A stretch of DNA of 64,000 bases from Bryobacterales bacterium (lineage in GTDB: Bacteria; Acidobacteriota; Terriglobia; Bryobacterales; Bryobacteraceae). The translations under genes and the position numbers were made by a program. Every line of letters starts with the position of its first letter. The first letter of the stretch is position 1. The stretch is from the NCBI GenBank assembly GCA_020846745.1, contig JADLDI010000079.1, forward strand, positions 1 to 64,000, in the 5' to 3' direction. A model generated the notes under the pieces. The model had not been told where the DNA came from and ran no database searches. It saw nothing but the letters and a program-made list of their open reading frames with translations. This document shows, piece by piece, positions 41,986 to 51,343 of the stretch.

Positions 41986-43428
41986 TTGCCATTCTTCGTG
42001 TCTATTTCCGCGCAGTCCAAAACCACGAGTGAGCGAATTCGTGGATTCGCAGTTCTCGTCGCCATCTACCTCTTCGTTGTCTACGTTTTCCCGAAACCGG
42101 CGGCTGTCAAACCCGAAGGTTGGCGGCTGGTGGGCATTTTCCTGGCGACCATCGCCGGATCCATTCTCGAACCCATTCCCGGTGGCGCACTCGTTCTGAT
42201 CGCCGTCACGCTCGCCTCGATCCTCGGCGGACTCACCATCGCCTCGGCGCTCGGCGGCTTTGCCGACCCGACGGTTTGGCTCGTCATGGCGGCCTTCTTC
42301 ATCTCACGCGCTCTGATCAATACGGGACTCGCCCGCCGGATCGCGCTTTTCTTCGTACGCCTGTTCGGGAAAAGCTCGCTCGGCGTGTCGTACGCGCTCT
42401 GCTTATCGGACGCGACGCTCGCCACTATCATCCCGTCCAACGGCGCGCGCTCCGGCGGCGTCATCCTTCCGATTGTCCGATCGATCGCCGAACTGTATGG
42501 ATCGAAGCCTGGGCCAAGCGCCGCCCTGCTCGGGACGTTTCTATTCACTGCGGTATATCAGGGCATCTGCGTCTCCGCGTCGATGTTCTTTACCGGACAG
42601 GCGTCGAACGCCTTGGCCGCCAAGATCGCGACCGATGCCGGATTCCCGATCACGTGGGCGAGTTGGTTCATGGCCGGATTCGTACCCGGCCTCGTCTCGC
42701 TGGCGGTGGTGCCGTGGCTGGTGATCAAGCTGAATCCGCCCAAGATTCAGCACACGCCCGAAGCCGCCAAGTTTGCGCACAACGAGTTGGTGAAGATGGG
42801 CCGCGTGACCACGAAAGAATGGATACTGACGGCGGTCTTCGTCCTGGTCTGCGGAGCGTGGGTCACGAGCGGGATGACCGGCATCGACGTCGCTATTCCG
42901 GCCCTGTTGGGCGCCGGCACCCTGCTGGTTACCGGCGTTCTTCAGTGGGAAGACGTGAAAGGCGAAAAGGCGGCCTGGGACATCTTTATCTGGTATGGGG
43001 GACTCGTGCGACTAGGCAAAGCTCTCAACGATACGGGCGTCACCCGCGAATTCGCAAACTTCGTGGCCGGATCATTTGAAGGCGCGGCGTGGACCACGCT
43101 GTTCGTGGCCGCACTCCTCGTCTACTTCTACGCGCATTACGCGTTTGCCTCTATCACGGCGCACATTCTCGCCATGTACCCGCCATTTTTGGCGGTGCTG
43201 GCCGCTAAAGGCGCTCCGCTCGGATTGGTGGCGTTTGCTTTCGCGTGTTTCACCAACCTCGCCGCCGGACTGACGCATTACGGCACCACGCCTTCGCCGA
43301 TGTTTTTCGCCCAGGACTACGTTCCGATGCGAACGTGGTGGCGAGTAGGAGCGATCATCTCCGTTGTGAACATCGCGATCTGGTCGACGATCGGGTTCGC
43401 CTGGTGGAAGCTGCTCGGGATTTGGTAA
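41986..43428 (+). CDS. DASS family anion/sodium symporter
   Basis: 480 residues with about 12 membrane helices. Family marks include ADPTVWLVMAAFFISRALINTGLARRIAL, TLATIIPSNGARSGGVILPIV (the SNT/SNG anion-binding loop), WDIFIWYGGLVRLGKAL, and a closing AAGLTHYGTTPSPMFFAQDY loop. These agree with 2-oxoglutarate/malate (SodiT1/DIT) and citrate carriers of the DASS family. Probably imports or exchanges C4/C5 dicarboxylates. The first codon is a TTG at 41986; a GTG at 41998 is an alternative. Neighbouring peptidase is divergent. Confidence 0.88.
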   Translation: MPFFVSISAQSKTTSERIRGFAVLVAIYLFVVYVFPKPAAVKPEGWRLVGIFLATIAGSILEPIPGGALVLIAVTLASILGGLTIASALGGFADPTVWLVMAAFFISRALINTGLARRIALFFVRLFGKSSLGVSYALCLSDATLATIIPSNGARSGGVILPIVRSIAELYGSKPGPSAALLGTFLFTAVYQGICVSASMFFTGQASNALAAKIATDAGFPITWASWFMAGFVPGLVSLAVVPWLVIKLNPPKIQHTPEAAKFAHNELVKMGRVTTKEWILTAVFVLVCGAWVTSGMTGIDVAIPALLGAGTLLVTGVLQWEDVKGEKAAWDIFIWYGGLVRLGKALNDTGVTREFANFVAGSFEGAAWTTLFVAALLVYFYAHYAFASITAHILAMYPPFLAVLAAKGAPLGLVAFAFACFTNLAAGLTHYGTTPSPMFFAQDYVPMRTWWRVGAIISVVNIAIWSTIGFAWWKLLGIW

Positions 43429-43501
43429 TCGGCGGCGGTGGATGGGGCTGGATTGAATAGGGCGTCACTTGGGGTGCGGGCGCCCGCGGTTGGTTTGGCG
43501 G

Positions 43502-45097
43502 TCAGGTGGAGATGGGACCTTCGCGGGCGGAAAGGGCGGCGACGATGCTTTCGCGGCGTTCCGAGGAGAGCCGCACGGCCGAGTCGAGGGAGATCGAGTA
43601 AACGATCGCGGCCAGGACCGCATCCGCCGCGAGGGTGGCGTAGAAGGCAAACTGCGTATCGAACGCATAGCGGGCGAGATAGGCGAGAGCTACGGGCGCG
43701 GCCACCACTGGATAGAGAAGGAACAGGAGGGCCTGGAAGCGGCCTGCTGAGGCGGCGCGCCACTGGCCGGGGTCGACGGGACGTGGAAAGATGAGCGACG
43801 TGACGTTTCCGGCGGCCAGCAGGAACACCGAAACCACGAGCACGACGGCCAGGGTTTCAACTACATTCGACGCGGCCACATGCGAGTGAAACAGCGAAGC
43901 TACGGCGGCAATCAGCAGGACCTCGACGAACACAAAAAACAAGGCGACGATGTTCTTGGCGACGAGGATGCGGCTGATGGGTACGGCGGTAACGTAGTAG
44001 AACTGGACAGCGCCGCGATCGAAGCCAAAAGCGTTCCAGAAGCAGACCTCGCCGAGCAGGGCCAACGAATAGAAGCTGACCAGCGACAGGTAGTTAGTGG
44101 AGAAGAACGAGGCCGAATTGCGCGAGCCGAGCGGAAGCCAGATCACGATGCCGAAGGTGAATCCCATCAGAAAGACCAGGCGGAACCGTGGAGCACGGCA
44201 AAGGAACCGCAGTTCCTTTTCAACGGCGGCTGCGAGCGGATCGGGGAAGATGGCTGACGGGAGGCGGAATAACCGGTCGTAGATGCGGTCGCGCGTACCG
44301 GTGGAGGCGGTGGACGCACGCGCGGCGTCGGCATCGAAGCGGAAGCCGCGCTGGAACTGCCAGTGGCCGAACCAGGCGGCGAGAGCCGTCCAGGCGAGCA
44401 GGCCGACAGCGGAAGGCCAATCGACCTGGCCGACGGCGAGCCGTGCGGTAATCTGCCAGGGCCACCACAGTGTGCCCAGGCGCATAGCGGCTTGCTTGAC
44501 GGCATCGGGCACGCCGGTGACGAGCAGCAGTTGCGGCAGGGCGGCGATGAGCACGAAGGCGATCATGGCGAGCTCGCGTGTGCGGCGGCGGGCGAAGAGG
44601 CGAGTGAGCAGGTCGCGTAGGCCGGCGGAAAGGAGCAGGTTGAAGGCAATCCAAGGCAGGAAGGCGAGTGGCGCCCATTTCGGAATGGCGGGATTGCGGA
44701 GCAGGCCGACGGTGGCTCCGGTCAGGATCATGAGCATCTCGATACCGGTGCTGAAGCGTAGAAGCACCTCAGTGAGGAATAGCTCGCCGCGGCTGATGGG
44801 GTAGACGGCGAGGCGCTTGAGGTCGAGCGCCATGCCGGTGGAGGCCAGCAGGATGGGAATCAACTGCCAGTAGACGAACGTAAAGAAGAGGACCTGCGGA
44901 CCGTATTGGTGGATGAGGGGTAAACGGTTTGGCTCGGCGCAGATCATCTGGATGGCGACCGCACCGAAAGCGGCCATCGCGTACCACCCCAGAGACAGGA
45001 TGGCGGTAAAGGCGAGAACGCCCCAGTTGCCTTTGCTGTAGAAGTTGAGAAGGGTCCGCCACTGTGCCCAGACGATGGCGCGCGTCTGTTGCAGCAT
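43502..45097 (-). CDS. ABC-2 type exporter permease
   Basis: 531 residues with at least ten hydrophobic segments. It resembles large ABC-2 permeases, with an amphipathic N-terminus (RAIVWAQWRTLLNFY) and internal PISRGELFLTEVLLRF and YYVTAVPISRILVAKNI, the matching halves of a duplicated six-helix unit. The repeated V-x-P-I-S-R motif supports an internal duplication. It starts eight bases after the ATPase gene stop, making a two-gene exporter. Substrate not identifiable. Confidence 0.8.
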   Translation of the reverse strand: MLQQTRAIVWAQWRTLLNFYSKGNWGVLAFTAILSLGWYAMAAFGAVAIQMICAEPNRLPLIHQYGPQVLFFTFVYWQLIPILLASTGMALDLKRLAVYPISRGELFLTEVLLRFSTGIEMLMILTGATVGLLRNPAIPKWAPLAFLPWIAFNLLLSAGLRDLLTRLFARRRTRELAMIAFVLIAALPQLLLVTGVPDAVKQAAMRLGTLWWPWQITARLAVGQVDWPSAVGLLAWTALAAWFGHWQFQRGFRFDADAARASTASTGTRDRIYDRLFRLPSAIFPDPLAAAVEKELRFLCRAPRFRLVFLMGFTFGIVIWLPLGSRNSASFFSTNYLSLVSFYSLALLGEVCFWNAFGFDRGAVQFYYVTAVPISRILVAKNIVALFFVFVEVLLIAAVASLFHSHVAASNVVETLAVVLVVSVFLLAAGNVTSLIFPRPVDPGQWRAASAGRFQALLFLLYPVVAAPVALAYLARYAFDTQFAFYATLAADAVLAAIVYSISLDSAVRLSSERRESIVAALSAREGPIST

Positions 45098-45105
45098 GGC
45101 GTGTG

Positions 45106-45882
45106 TTACAGCCAGTCGAGTGCTTCGGCGGTGCGGTCGGCGCCGACGACGCGGACAAAGGCGTCTTCCAGGGTCTCGGCGCCGGAGCGGACTTCATCCA
45201 TGTCGGCTTCCAAGACCAGTTTGCCTTCGGCGATGATGGCCACACGCCGGCAGAGACGTTCGACGACTTCCAAGACATGGGAGGTGAGGAAGATGGTCGC
45301 ACCGTGCTTGACCTGTTCGAGCAGAATGTCTTTCATGAGACGCGCGCCGACGGCGTCGACGCCTTCGAACGGTTCGTCCATAAGGAACAGTTGGGGGCGA
45401 TGAATCAGCGCGGCGGCCATGGCCACTCTCTTCCGCATTCCCTTGGAGTATTCCGCAATCATTTGCCGGGGATTGCCGTCGAGTTCGAAGAGAGTAAGTA
45501 ATTCGCGGGCCCGCGCTCGGGCGACCGTGAGGTCCAACCCGTACATTCGGCCGACAAATTCGATGAATTCCAGACCGGTGAGATGGTCGAAGAGAAGCGA
45601 TTCATCGGGGACGAGGCCGATGCGGGCTTTTACGGTTTGCGAGTTCTCGGGCATGGGCAATCCGAGGAGTTCAATGGAGCCGGAAGTGGGCGGGGCAAGC
45701 CCCATCAACATGCGGATTGTGGTTGTTTTTCCGGCACCATTGGGGCCAAGGAATCCGTAAAACGATCCGCGCGGGACATCAAGGGATAATCCGTCCACGG
45801 CAGCCTTGGAGCCATAGACCTTGCGCAGATCCCGGATTCGAATCGCCGGCGAAGCGAGGGTTCCTTGAGAGCCCTCTTGCAT
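45106..45882 (-). CDS. ABC exporter ATP-binding protein
   Basis: 258 residues: Walker A GPNGAGKTT, Q-loop region LVPDESLLFDHL, signature in YSKGMRKR (replacing LSGGQ, as is common in ABC-2 exporters), and Walker B LFLMDEPFEGVD. The DEAD-type switch is completed by the TSHVLE His. It energises the adjacent permease. The first of the two genes in leftward transcription; the HDOD gene diverges upstream. Confidence 0.93.
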   Translation of the reverse strand: MQEGSQGTLASPAIRIRDLRKVYGSKAAVDGLSLDVPRGSFYGFLGPNGAGKTTTIRMLMGLAPPTSGSIELLGLPMPENSQTVKARIGLVPDESLLFDHLTGLEFIEFVGRMYGLDLTVARARARELLTLFELDGNPRQMIAEYSKGMRKRVAMAAALIHRPQLFLMDEPFEGVDAVGARLMKDILLEQVKHGATIFLTSHVLEVVERLCRRVAIIAEGKLVLEADMDEVRSGAETLEDAFVRVVGADRTAEALDWL

Positions 45883-45930
45883 GTCACCTCTATTCTACAG
45901 GGACGTTTAGGCCGATAAAGGAGTATGGCT

Positions 45931-46791
45931 ATGCCAACGATCGAGGGAACTTGTTCCACAGCCCAAGTCCGAGAGAAGGTGATGGGCAAACTAGCCAGTC
46001 TGCCGCCGTTCTCACCGGTGTTGAACAAGTTAATGGCGTCGCTAGCGGACGAGAACGTATCGTTTTTGGAGCTTGGCGATTTGATAGAAAAGGATACAGT
46101 ACTAGCCGGGAATGTTTTGCGGTTGGTAAATTCGGCGCTGTATTCGCGGCGCGGCACCATCAACTCGGTGCGCCGGGCGGTTTCGATCCTCGGATTGTCG
46201 AAACTGCGGAATGCCGCTATGGCCATGTCTGTCAGCCGTTTATGGGGTTCGCAGAAATGGCCGCCGGGATGGAATCCCTCGCAGTTCAACCTCCACGCCG
46301 TTGCGAGCGCCATTATGGCGGACCTTTTAGCCACTGAACTTTCGACCGATTATCCGGAAGGAGCGTTTGCGGCGGGGCTGCTACAGAACGTGGGCATGTT
46401 GCTGATGGCGGCGAGCCTGCCGGAAGACTTCAATCGTGTTCGGGACTACTACCTGGCGAATCCGGGACACTCGCTGATCGCGGCTGAGCGGGAAGTGCTG
46501 GCGATAGATCATGCGGAGATATCGGCGGAAGTTTTGGGGATCTGGAATTTGCCGAAGCCGATTAAGATGGCGACCGGGGAACATCATTTCCCTCGATCCG
46601 GTTCGTTAGGGGCGATCTTATCGGCGGCAGACGGCCTTGTGGAACAACTCGGCATCACCGCGCAGGCGTGGCACCGCCCGCCCGCGGGTACGGCGGAGGG
46701 CACCTTGCAGGCGTTTGGTTTGGGTGAACCGGCGCCGGGAATACTGGAGACGTTCCGGGCGGAATACGACGGGTTGAAGGGTTTCTTCTGA
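45931..46791 (+). CDS. HDOD domain signalling protein
   Basis: 286 residues from the ATG at 45931; AAAGGAG at 45917-45923 gives a normal seven-base gap to it but only one base to the ATG at 45925. The HDOD pattern is clear: LPPFSPVLNKLMASL, LGDLIEKDTVLAGNVLRLVNSALYS, INSVRRAVSILGLSKLRNAAM, FAAGLLQNVGMLL, and EREVLAIDHAEISAEVLGIWNLP. HDOD proteins are metal-less HD relatives that act in signalling, sometimes with cyclic di-GMP or motility systems. It carries no output domain. Convergent with the orphan at 47327 across a repeat block. Confidence 0.88.
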   Translation: MPTIEGTCSTAQVREKVMGKLASLPPFSPVLNKLMASLADENVSFLELGDLIEKDTVLAGNVLRLVNSALYSRRGTINSVRRAVSILGLSKLRNAAMAMSVSRLWGSQKWPPGWNPSQFNLHAVASAIMADLLATELSTDYPEGAFAAGLLQNVGMLLMAASLPEDFNRVRDYYLANPGHSLIAAEREVLAIDHAEISAEVLGIWNLPKPIKMATGEHHFPRSGSLGAILSAADGLVEQLGITAQAWHRPPAGTAEGTLQAFGLGEPAPGILETFRAEYDGLKGFF

Positions 46792-47326
46792 GGTGGGTTG
46801 CGGGCGGGGTGGGGAGGGAGTTGGCCGACCAGGAGGTCGGCCGCGAACGGGGAGGTTCGCGCCACACTGGCAGGTTCGTTTGGTGCAGCGGAGAGGGTGA
46901 TTGGGCTTAGGGGCGTGCGTGCGCCGGCCGGGTCGCTGACGCTCCAATCTCCGAGTGGGTGGCAGCGAGTTCGAATTGGTGGTGGTAGTCGATCGGGGCA
47001 GGATGAACGGCGGGCTTACGCGGCGCGGCGCGGTTGCGGGGATCGTGCCATCGCTGACGGCGGTGTGAGGATTGCTGGGTACATAGGGTCAGTGCAACGC
47101 GAAGTGGGGGGTGCCTTCGTCCGGTCGCAGTGGGCCGGGACCCATCGCTTACGGGATTGAGAAAAAACGCGGCCCGCGCCCTTACGGTTGCGGTTCTGTT
47201 TCCGGAGCAGTGCGTGTTTGCTGTGGTTTACCGGACGCGGGGCGCGGTGCTAAATCGCATTTAGCGGATTTTTTCTCACGCCCTTACGCTCGGGCTCAGG
47301 GTCGGGAGTGGTGCGACAGGGATAGG
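46792..47326. repeat. Non-coding repeat block with tandem hairpins
   Basis: About 535 bases with no supported gene. GGCCGACC-AGGA-GGTCGGCC (46823-46842) and CGCGAAC-GGGGAG-GTTCGCG (46842-46861) form two adjacent perfect hairpins. Near-identical ones lie at about 57831-57870 and a decayed version at 40530. From 46921 to about 47152 the block shares the 38401-38614 mosaic. A shared GCAGCGGAGAGGGTGATTG (46886-46904) has a near match, differing by one base, at 57914-57932. 47171-47205 is the inverted partner of 38206-38243. These could be REP-like elements in convergent gene ends. Confidence 0.8.
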
Positions 47327-47722
47327 CTAGAAGTCGACCGACCGGGCCATGCCGCTCAGCAGCACCGTTTTGTAGGTCTGCACCTGTCCCTTCGGCGGTC
47401 CCGCGATGGTGGTTTTGATCGTGGTTACCACCGCTTCTGTCTTGATGGTGGACTTGAGCGAGTCCGGGAGATTCACGTCCGGAAGCAGCACGGAGAAGAG
47501 AACGGTCTTCCGATCGGGCTGTGCTTCGAGGGTTACGGTGATCAACTGGCCAATTTGCGTTTTGTCGGTCTTGATCTCGTTGCCGGTGAATTGCTGGTCC
47601 TTGCGGCCCTGGCGGATAGTCAAGAGAGGTTTTCCGGAAATGCTGCTCGACGAGTAAGTCACTTTGAGCCGCGTACCGGTGAGTTCGTAAAGATTTGGGG
47701 AGCGCTTCGGTGTAGGCGCCAT
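47327..47722 (-). CDS. Orphan small beta-rich protein
   Basis: 131 residues without a signal peptide. The ATG at 47720-47722 is preceded at a good distance by AGGAGG on the minus strand, one of the strongest ribosome sites in the window. The sequence is rich in beta-forming residues and Thr/Lys (NLYELTGTRLKVTYSSSSIS, then LLTIRQGRKDQQFTGNEI). I recognise no family. Strong translation and an independent location, divergent from the ankyrin gene, suggest a real, well-expressed product. Confidence 0.6.
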   Translation of the reverse strand: MAPTPKRSPNLYELTGTRLKVTYSSSSISGKPLLTIRQGRKDQQFTGNEIKTDKTQIGQLITVTLEAQPDRKTVLFSVLLPDVNLPDSLKSTIKTEAVVTTIKTTIAGPPKGQVQTYKTVLLSGMARSVDF

Positions 47723-47877
47723 ATATTCCTCCTTTTACAACGATGAGCTTAGACATGATATGCCCCGTAAACCGTTGAGGCAACCGGGCCAGTTTCCGAT
47801 CGTGTAATTCAATTCACAAGAGGGTTGAGCCAATTGAGCGGGCCAATCGCGCGTATCGGAGTGTAGAGGAGGAAAGA

Positions 47878-49275
47878 ATGAAATATCGGGTTGTTTTCGC
47901 CGGCCTGTTCGCCGGCCTGTTACTTAAGGCGCAGATTCCGGAGTTTAAGCCACCGACACCGCTGTTTGATGCCATCATGCGGAGCGACACCGCCGCGGCC
48001 ACTCGGTTGCTCAACTCGGGCGCCGATCCGAATGAAGGGCGCTTTTTCGGCTCCAGCGCGCTGCTGGTTGCCGTTGTCCAATCGAACGAAGAGATTGTCC
48101 GCGCCATGCTCGACCGGGGCGCCGACGTGAATGCCAAGGATGGCCACGGGTCCACTACGCTGATGTGGGCAGTGGGGAACGAGTCGCCGAACGCTTGGAT
48201 TGTGGCGGCGCTGATCAAGCGGGGTGTCGATGTGAACGCGAAGAACAAAATGGGTGAGTCGGCACTGACGTGGGCAATGCGGCGCGGGGACATGCGGATG
48301 GTGGAACAACTGAAGGCCGCCGGCGCGTTGGATTCAGACACGATTCGTAAGTCGGTCGAAAATGCCGTGGCGACGCTCCAGAAGAGCGGCCCGCAGTTCG
48401 TCAAAGTATCGGGCTGCGTATCGTGCCATCACCAATCGCTGCCGCAGATGGCCTATTCCGCCGCCCGCAAGCGCGGCTTCGCGGTGGACAACGCGGTGGC
48501 CGAACAGCAGGTGAAAGCCGTGGTGGCGATGTTCAAGCCGATTAAAGAACAGATGGCCAATGGGACCGTTCACCTGCCGAATCCCGGCATCAGCGTGGGC
48601 TACTCCTTGTTGGGGCTGGCCGCGGAAGGCTATCAACCCGACGAACTCACCGCCGCGATGGCGAAGGCGATCGTACAAACACAACAGCCGGATGGCAGCT
48701 TCGCGATCTTGAAAGCGCGGCCGCCGATGGAAGCCAGCCAGTTCACGGCCGCGGCCCTGAGCATCCGCGCGCTGCAAATCTACGGCACCGATTGCGAAGC
48801 CGAGATTGCGCGGGCCCGGCAGTGGCTGGCGCAGGCAAAGGCCGAATCGCAGGAAGATCGCGCGATGAAACTGCTCGGGCTTGCCTGGGGCAAGGCCGAC
48901 GCGAAGCAGATCGAGCAGGCGGCGATCGAAGTGATCGCGCAGCAGCGGCCCGATGGCGGTTGGGCGCAACTGGCCGGGCGGGAAACGGACGCTTACGCCA
49001 CGGGACAGGCGGTGTTCGCGCTGCAGGCCGCCGCGAGTGTGATGGCGGCCGAAAAGGCGATCCAGAACGGCATCACGTACCTGTTGCGGACGCAGTTGGC
49101 GGATGGCACATGGATGGTGCGGACCCGCAGCAGCCCGGTGCAACCGCTGAAGGATAGCGGATTCCCCCATGGCCGCGACCAGTGGATCTCTGCCGCCGGC
49201 ACCAGTTGGGCAGCCATGGCGCTCGCGTATTCGCAGCCGAGTGCGGGTATGGTCCAGACCGCCGGATTGGATTAG
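47878..49275 (+). CDS. Secreted ankyrin / CxxCH / alpha-toroid protein
   Basis: 465 residues with an N-terminal signal (to about residue 18) and AGGAGG (47867-47872) upstream. Residues 27-150 hold three to four ankyrin repeats (TPLFDAIMRSDTAAATRLLN, GADVNAKDGHGSTTLMWAVG). C180-V-S-C183-H184 is a c-type-heme-like CxxCH. Residues 230-450 are an alpha/alpha toroid as in squalene/prenyltransferase-like domains: repeats of the type VxTQQPDGSFA, QQRPDGGWAQL and RTQLADGTWMV, each followed by a helix. It probably works in the periplasm. Whether it holds heme is unknown. Confidence 0.75.
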   Translation: MKYRVVFAGLFAGLLLKAQIPEFKPPTPLFDAIMRSDTAAATRLLNSGADPNEGRFFGSSALLVAVVQSNEEIVRAMLDRGADVNAKDGHGSTTLMWAVGNESPNAWIVAALIKRGVDVNAKNKMGESALTWAMRRGDMRMVEQLKAAGALDSDTIRKSVENAVATLQKSGPQFVKVSGCVSCHHQSLPQMAYSAARKRGFAVDNAVAEQQVKAVVAMFKPIKEQMANGTVHLPNPGISVGYSLLGLAAEGYQPDELTAAMAKAIVQTQQPDGSFAILKARPPMEASQFTAAALSIRALQIYGTDCEAEIARARQWLAQAKAESQEDRAMKLLGLAWGKADAKQIEQAAIEVIAQQRPDGGWAQLAGRETDAYATGQAVFALQAAASVMAAEKAIQNGITYLLRTQLADGTWMVRTRSSPVQPLKDSGFPHGRDQWISAAGTSWAAMALAYSQPSAGMVQTAGLD

Positions 49276-49325
49276 CGGAACTCGGCCGCCCACGCCGAAA
49301 GGCGTTTTCGGGTAGGGGTGGGCGG

Positions 49326-50393
49326 CTAATCGGCGGCGTAGCTGATTTCCATGCGGCGGGCCCGGAGCGCCGCTATTGCCACGAGCGCGGTTGTCACGCT
49401 GAATAGCCCGGCGACGGCCAACCACGCGGGCGCGGGGTCGATATTGAGCGCAAGCAATGCAAGAGGGGGAGGCACGCCCCCACTCACGGGGATCTCTACC
49501 GGGCAGAGCGACTTCAGATAGTAGATCACGCTGATCTTAGCCAGGGCCGCGGGCAGAATCCCGTTGATCGATTCCCAAAGCAAAATGACCGCGGCGGGAA
49601 TCAGTGGGTTCCGGATGAGCACACCGGCGGCCAGAAATACACTGCCATAACCGGCGCAGGCCAGGGCAGTTACAGCGAGATACACCAGCACATCGTGCCA
49701 GCCGTTGCCGAGCGCGAAGTGGCCGCCCCTGGTGGCGCTGTCGAGGTGGCCGTAAAGGAGCGCGAGTTGAAGCGCCGTGCTGGTGACGAAGACGATGGAC
49801 GTGGCGGCCACTCCGGCCAGAAACTTTCCGAGCACGACAATTTCGCGGCGCACCGGCGCCAGGAAGTAGTAGTGAAGGCTCTTCTCGAGGATCTCGCCGC
49901 GGAACAGGTTGACGAACACGAACACGCAGCCGAAGAAGATAGCGAGGCGGAGATAGAAGAACTGGAAGACGCCGGCGAAGATGCGTATGTCTTCGGCGAG
50001 GTCGCAGCCGGTCTGCGAGTTAATACGGTCGACCTGGCCATTGTGAAGGCGGATATTCCATTCCGTCTGCCCGTCGGTGTATTGGAGGACTTCCCAATCG
50101 CCGCGGCGGTCGTGCCGTGAGAAATGCCGCCATGGTTGCTGAAGGACGGCAACTACTTCGGCGCGGGTCATACCGGGTTTCACTTTGGCGACGGCATCCC
50201 TGGTCAAACTCGCCATGGCATGGGAGTGCCGCTGTTCCTGCCGGCGCTTCTCGATGAGCGCATGTCCGCCGAAGATGAGAACGGGCAGCAGCGCAAGGAT
50301 GTAAATCCACAGGCCGCGGCGCGAAAGGAACGATTTTCCGATTTCGAGCCTGAACACGGCCGAAAGTTGGCGTAGGCGCATCGAATCTATCAT
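49326..50393 (-). CDS. ABC permease with BamE/SmpA-like insert
   Basis: 355 residues. After the first membrane helix (about 28-42) a soluble insert spans about 60-130. It carries [20 protein letters not shown] and [24 protein letters not shown], the pattern of the SmpA/OmlA/BamE fold. Further helices follow (about 135-345), with [37 protein letters not shown] typical of ABC-2 permeases. Last gene of a four-gene ABC run; it overlaps the upstream ATPase stop by four bases. Fusion of a BamE-like fold to a permease is unusual. Confidence 0.78.
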   Translation of the reverse strand: MIDSMRLRQLSAVFRLEIGKSFLSRRGLWIYILALLPVLIFGGHALIEKRRQEQRHSHAMASLTRDAVAKVKPGMTRAEVVAVLQQPWRHFSRHDRRGDWEVLQYTDGQTEWNIRLHNGQVDRINSQTGCDLAEDIRIFAGVFQFFYLRLAIFFGCVFVFVNLFRGEILEKSLHYYFLAPVRREIVVLGKFLAGVAATSIVFVTSTALQLALLYGHLDSATRGGHFALGNGWHDVLVYLAVTALACAGYGSVFLAAGVLIRNPLIPAAVILLWESINGILPAALAKISVIYYLKSLCPVEIPVSGGVPPPLALLALNIDPAPAWLAVAGLFSVTTALVAIAALRARRMEISYAAD

Positions 50394-51343
50394 CGGGAAG
50401 GCTCCCCGGCGCCGCCGCCGATCAGGTATTCGTACACAGAGTTGACGTCGTCATCCACCGGCGCGACCTGCTCGATATCGATTCCGTCGACAGCGAGGCG
50501 ATTGAGGGTGAGATAGAAGCGATCGGCATTGCGAGTCTTCACGAGCAGGCCGCCCGAGTCCTCATGAACACGGGCCTCTACGACATCGTCGCGTTCGAAA
50601 AGCTTTGCGGCGAGCAGTTGCGGGCGGCGGCAGCGGATGAGGATCTGGATGGGCTGGTCCTGTATCTCACTGCGCACGCCTTTGATCTCGCCTTCCGCGA
50701 TGATGTAGCCGCCGCTCAGCAGGATGACCTGATCGGAGATGATGTCGATTTCGTGCAAGACGTGGCTCGAGAGGATGACGTGCCGGCCTTCGGCGGCGTA
50801 TTCGCGGAAATGGGCGATGGTTTCAGCGCGCACCAACGGATCGAGCCCATTCAGCGGTTCGTCGAGCACCAGCACCTGGGGGTCGTGACTGATCGCCTGG
50901 GCAAACTTGATCCGTTGGCGCATGCCCTTGCTGTAGGCGGCGATCTTGCGTTTGGCGGCGTCGCGCAGGCCGACACGGGCGATGGCCGTCCAGGCGCGGT
51001 CCGCCGCTTCGCTACCGGAATAACCGAACAGGCGGAGAAACGAGTAGACGAATTCGTATCCGGTGAACCCGCGCGGGTAGGAATCGAATTGCGTGCAGTA
51101 GCCGACGTGCCGGAAGAACCGTTCGGGATCCGATGCGGCCATGCCGAGCGCCGAGAGCTCTCCGCGCGACGGCTGCAGCAGACCCGTCATCAGGTTCATG
51201 AGCGTTGTCTTGCCGGAGCCGTTGGGACCCACCAGGCTGGTGATGCCGGGGCGAATCACAAGGTTGACACGATTGACGCCCAGCACTTCGCCATAGAACT
51301 TCGAAATGTCGTGGAAGACGATCTCATTGGCGGCAGGGTTCAT
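50390..51343 (-). CDS. ABC exporter ATP-binding protein
   Basis: 317 residues: Walker [10 protein letters not shown], signature YSKGMRQR, Walker [14 protein letters not shown] and the SSHVLHEID switch. The C-terminal 85 residues form a small extra domain (from [13 protein letters not shown]). Partner of the permease at 49326 by ATGA overlap; also overlaps the permease upstream (51340). Likely exports lipids, peptides or drugs. Confidence 0.92.
   Translation of the reverse strand: MNPAANEIVFHDISKFYGEVLGVNRVNLVIRPGITSLVGPNGSGKTTLMNLMTGLLQPSRGELSALGMAASDPERFFRHVGYCTQFDSYPRGFTGYEFVYSFLRLFGYSGSEAADRAWTAIARVGLRDAAKRKIAAYSKGMRQRIKFAQAISHDPQVLVLDEPLNGLDPLVRAETIAHFREYAAEGRHVILSSHVLHEIDIISDQVILLSGGYIIAEGEIKGVRSEIQDQPIQILIRCRRPQLLAAKLFERDDVVEARVHEDSGGLLVKTRNADRFYLTLNRLAVDGIDIEQVAPVDDDVNSVYEYLIGGGAGEPSR

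Noticed and set aside
43476-43487. GCGGGCGCCCGC palindrome as an operator
   Set aside because: It lies between two convergent gene ends, has no loop for a hairpin and no nearby promoter; probably chance in a GC-rich gap.
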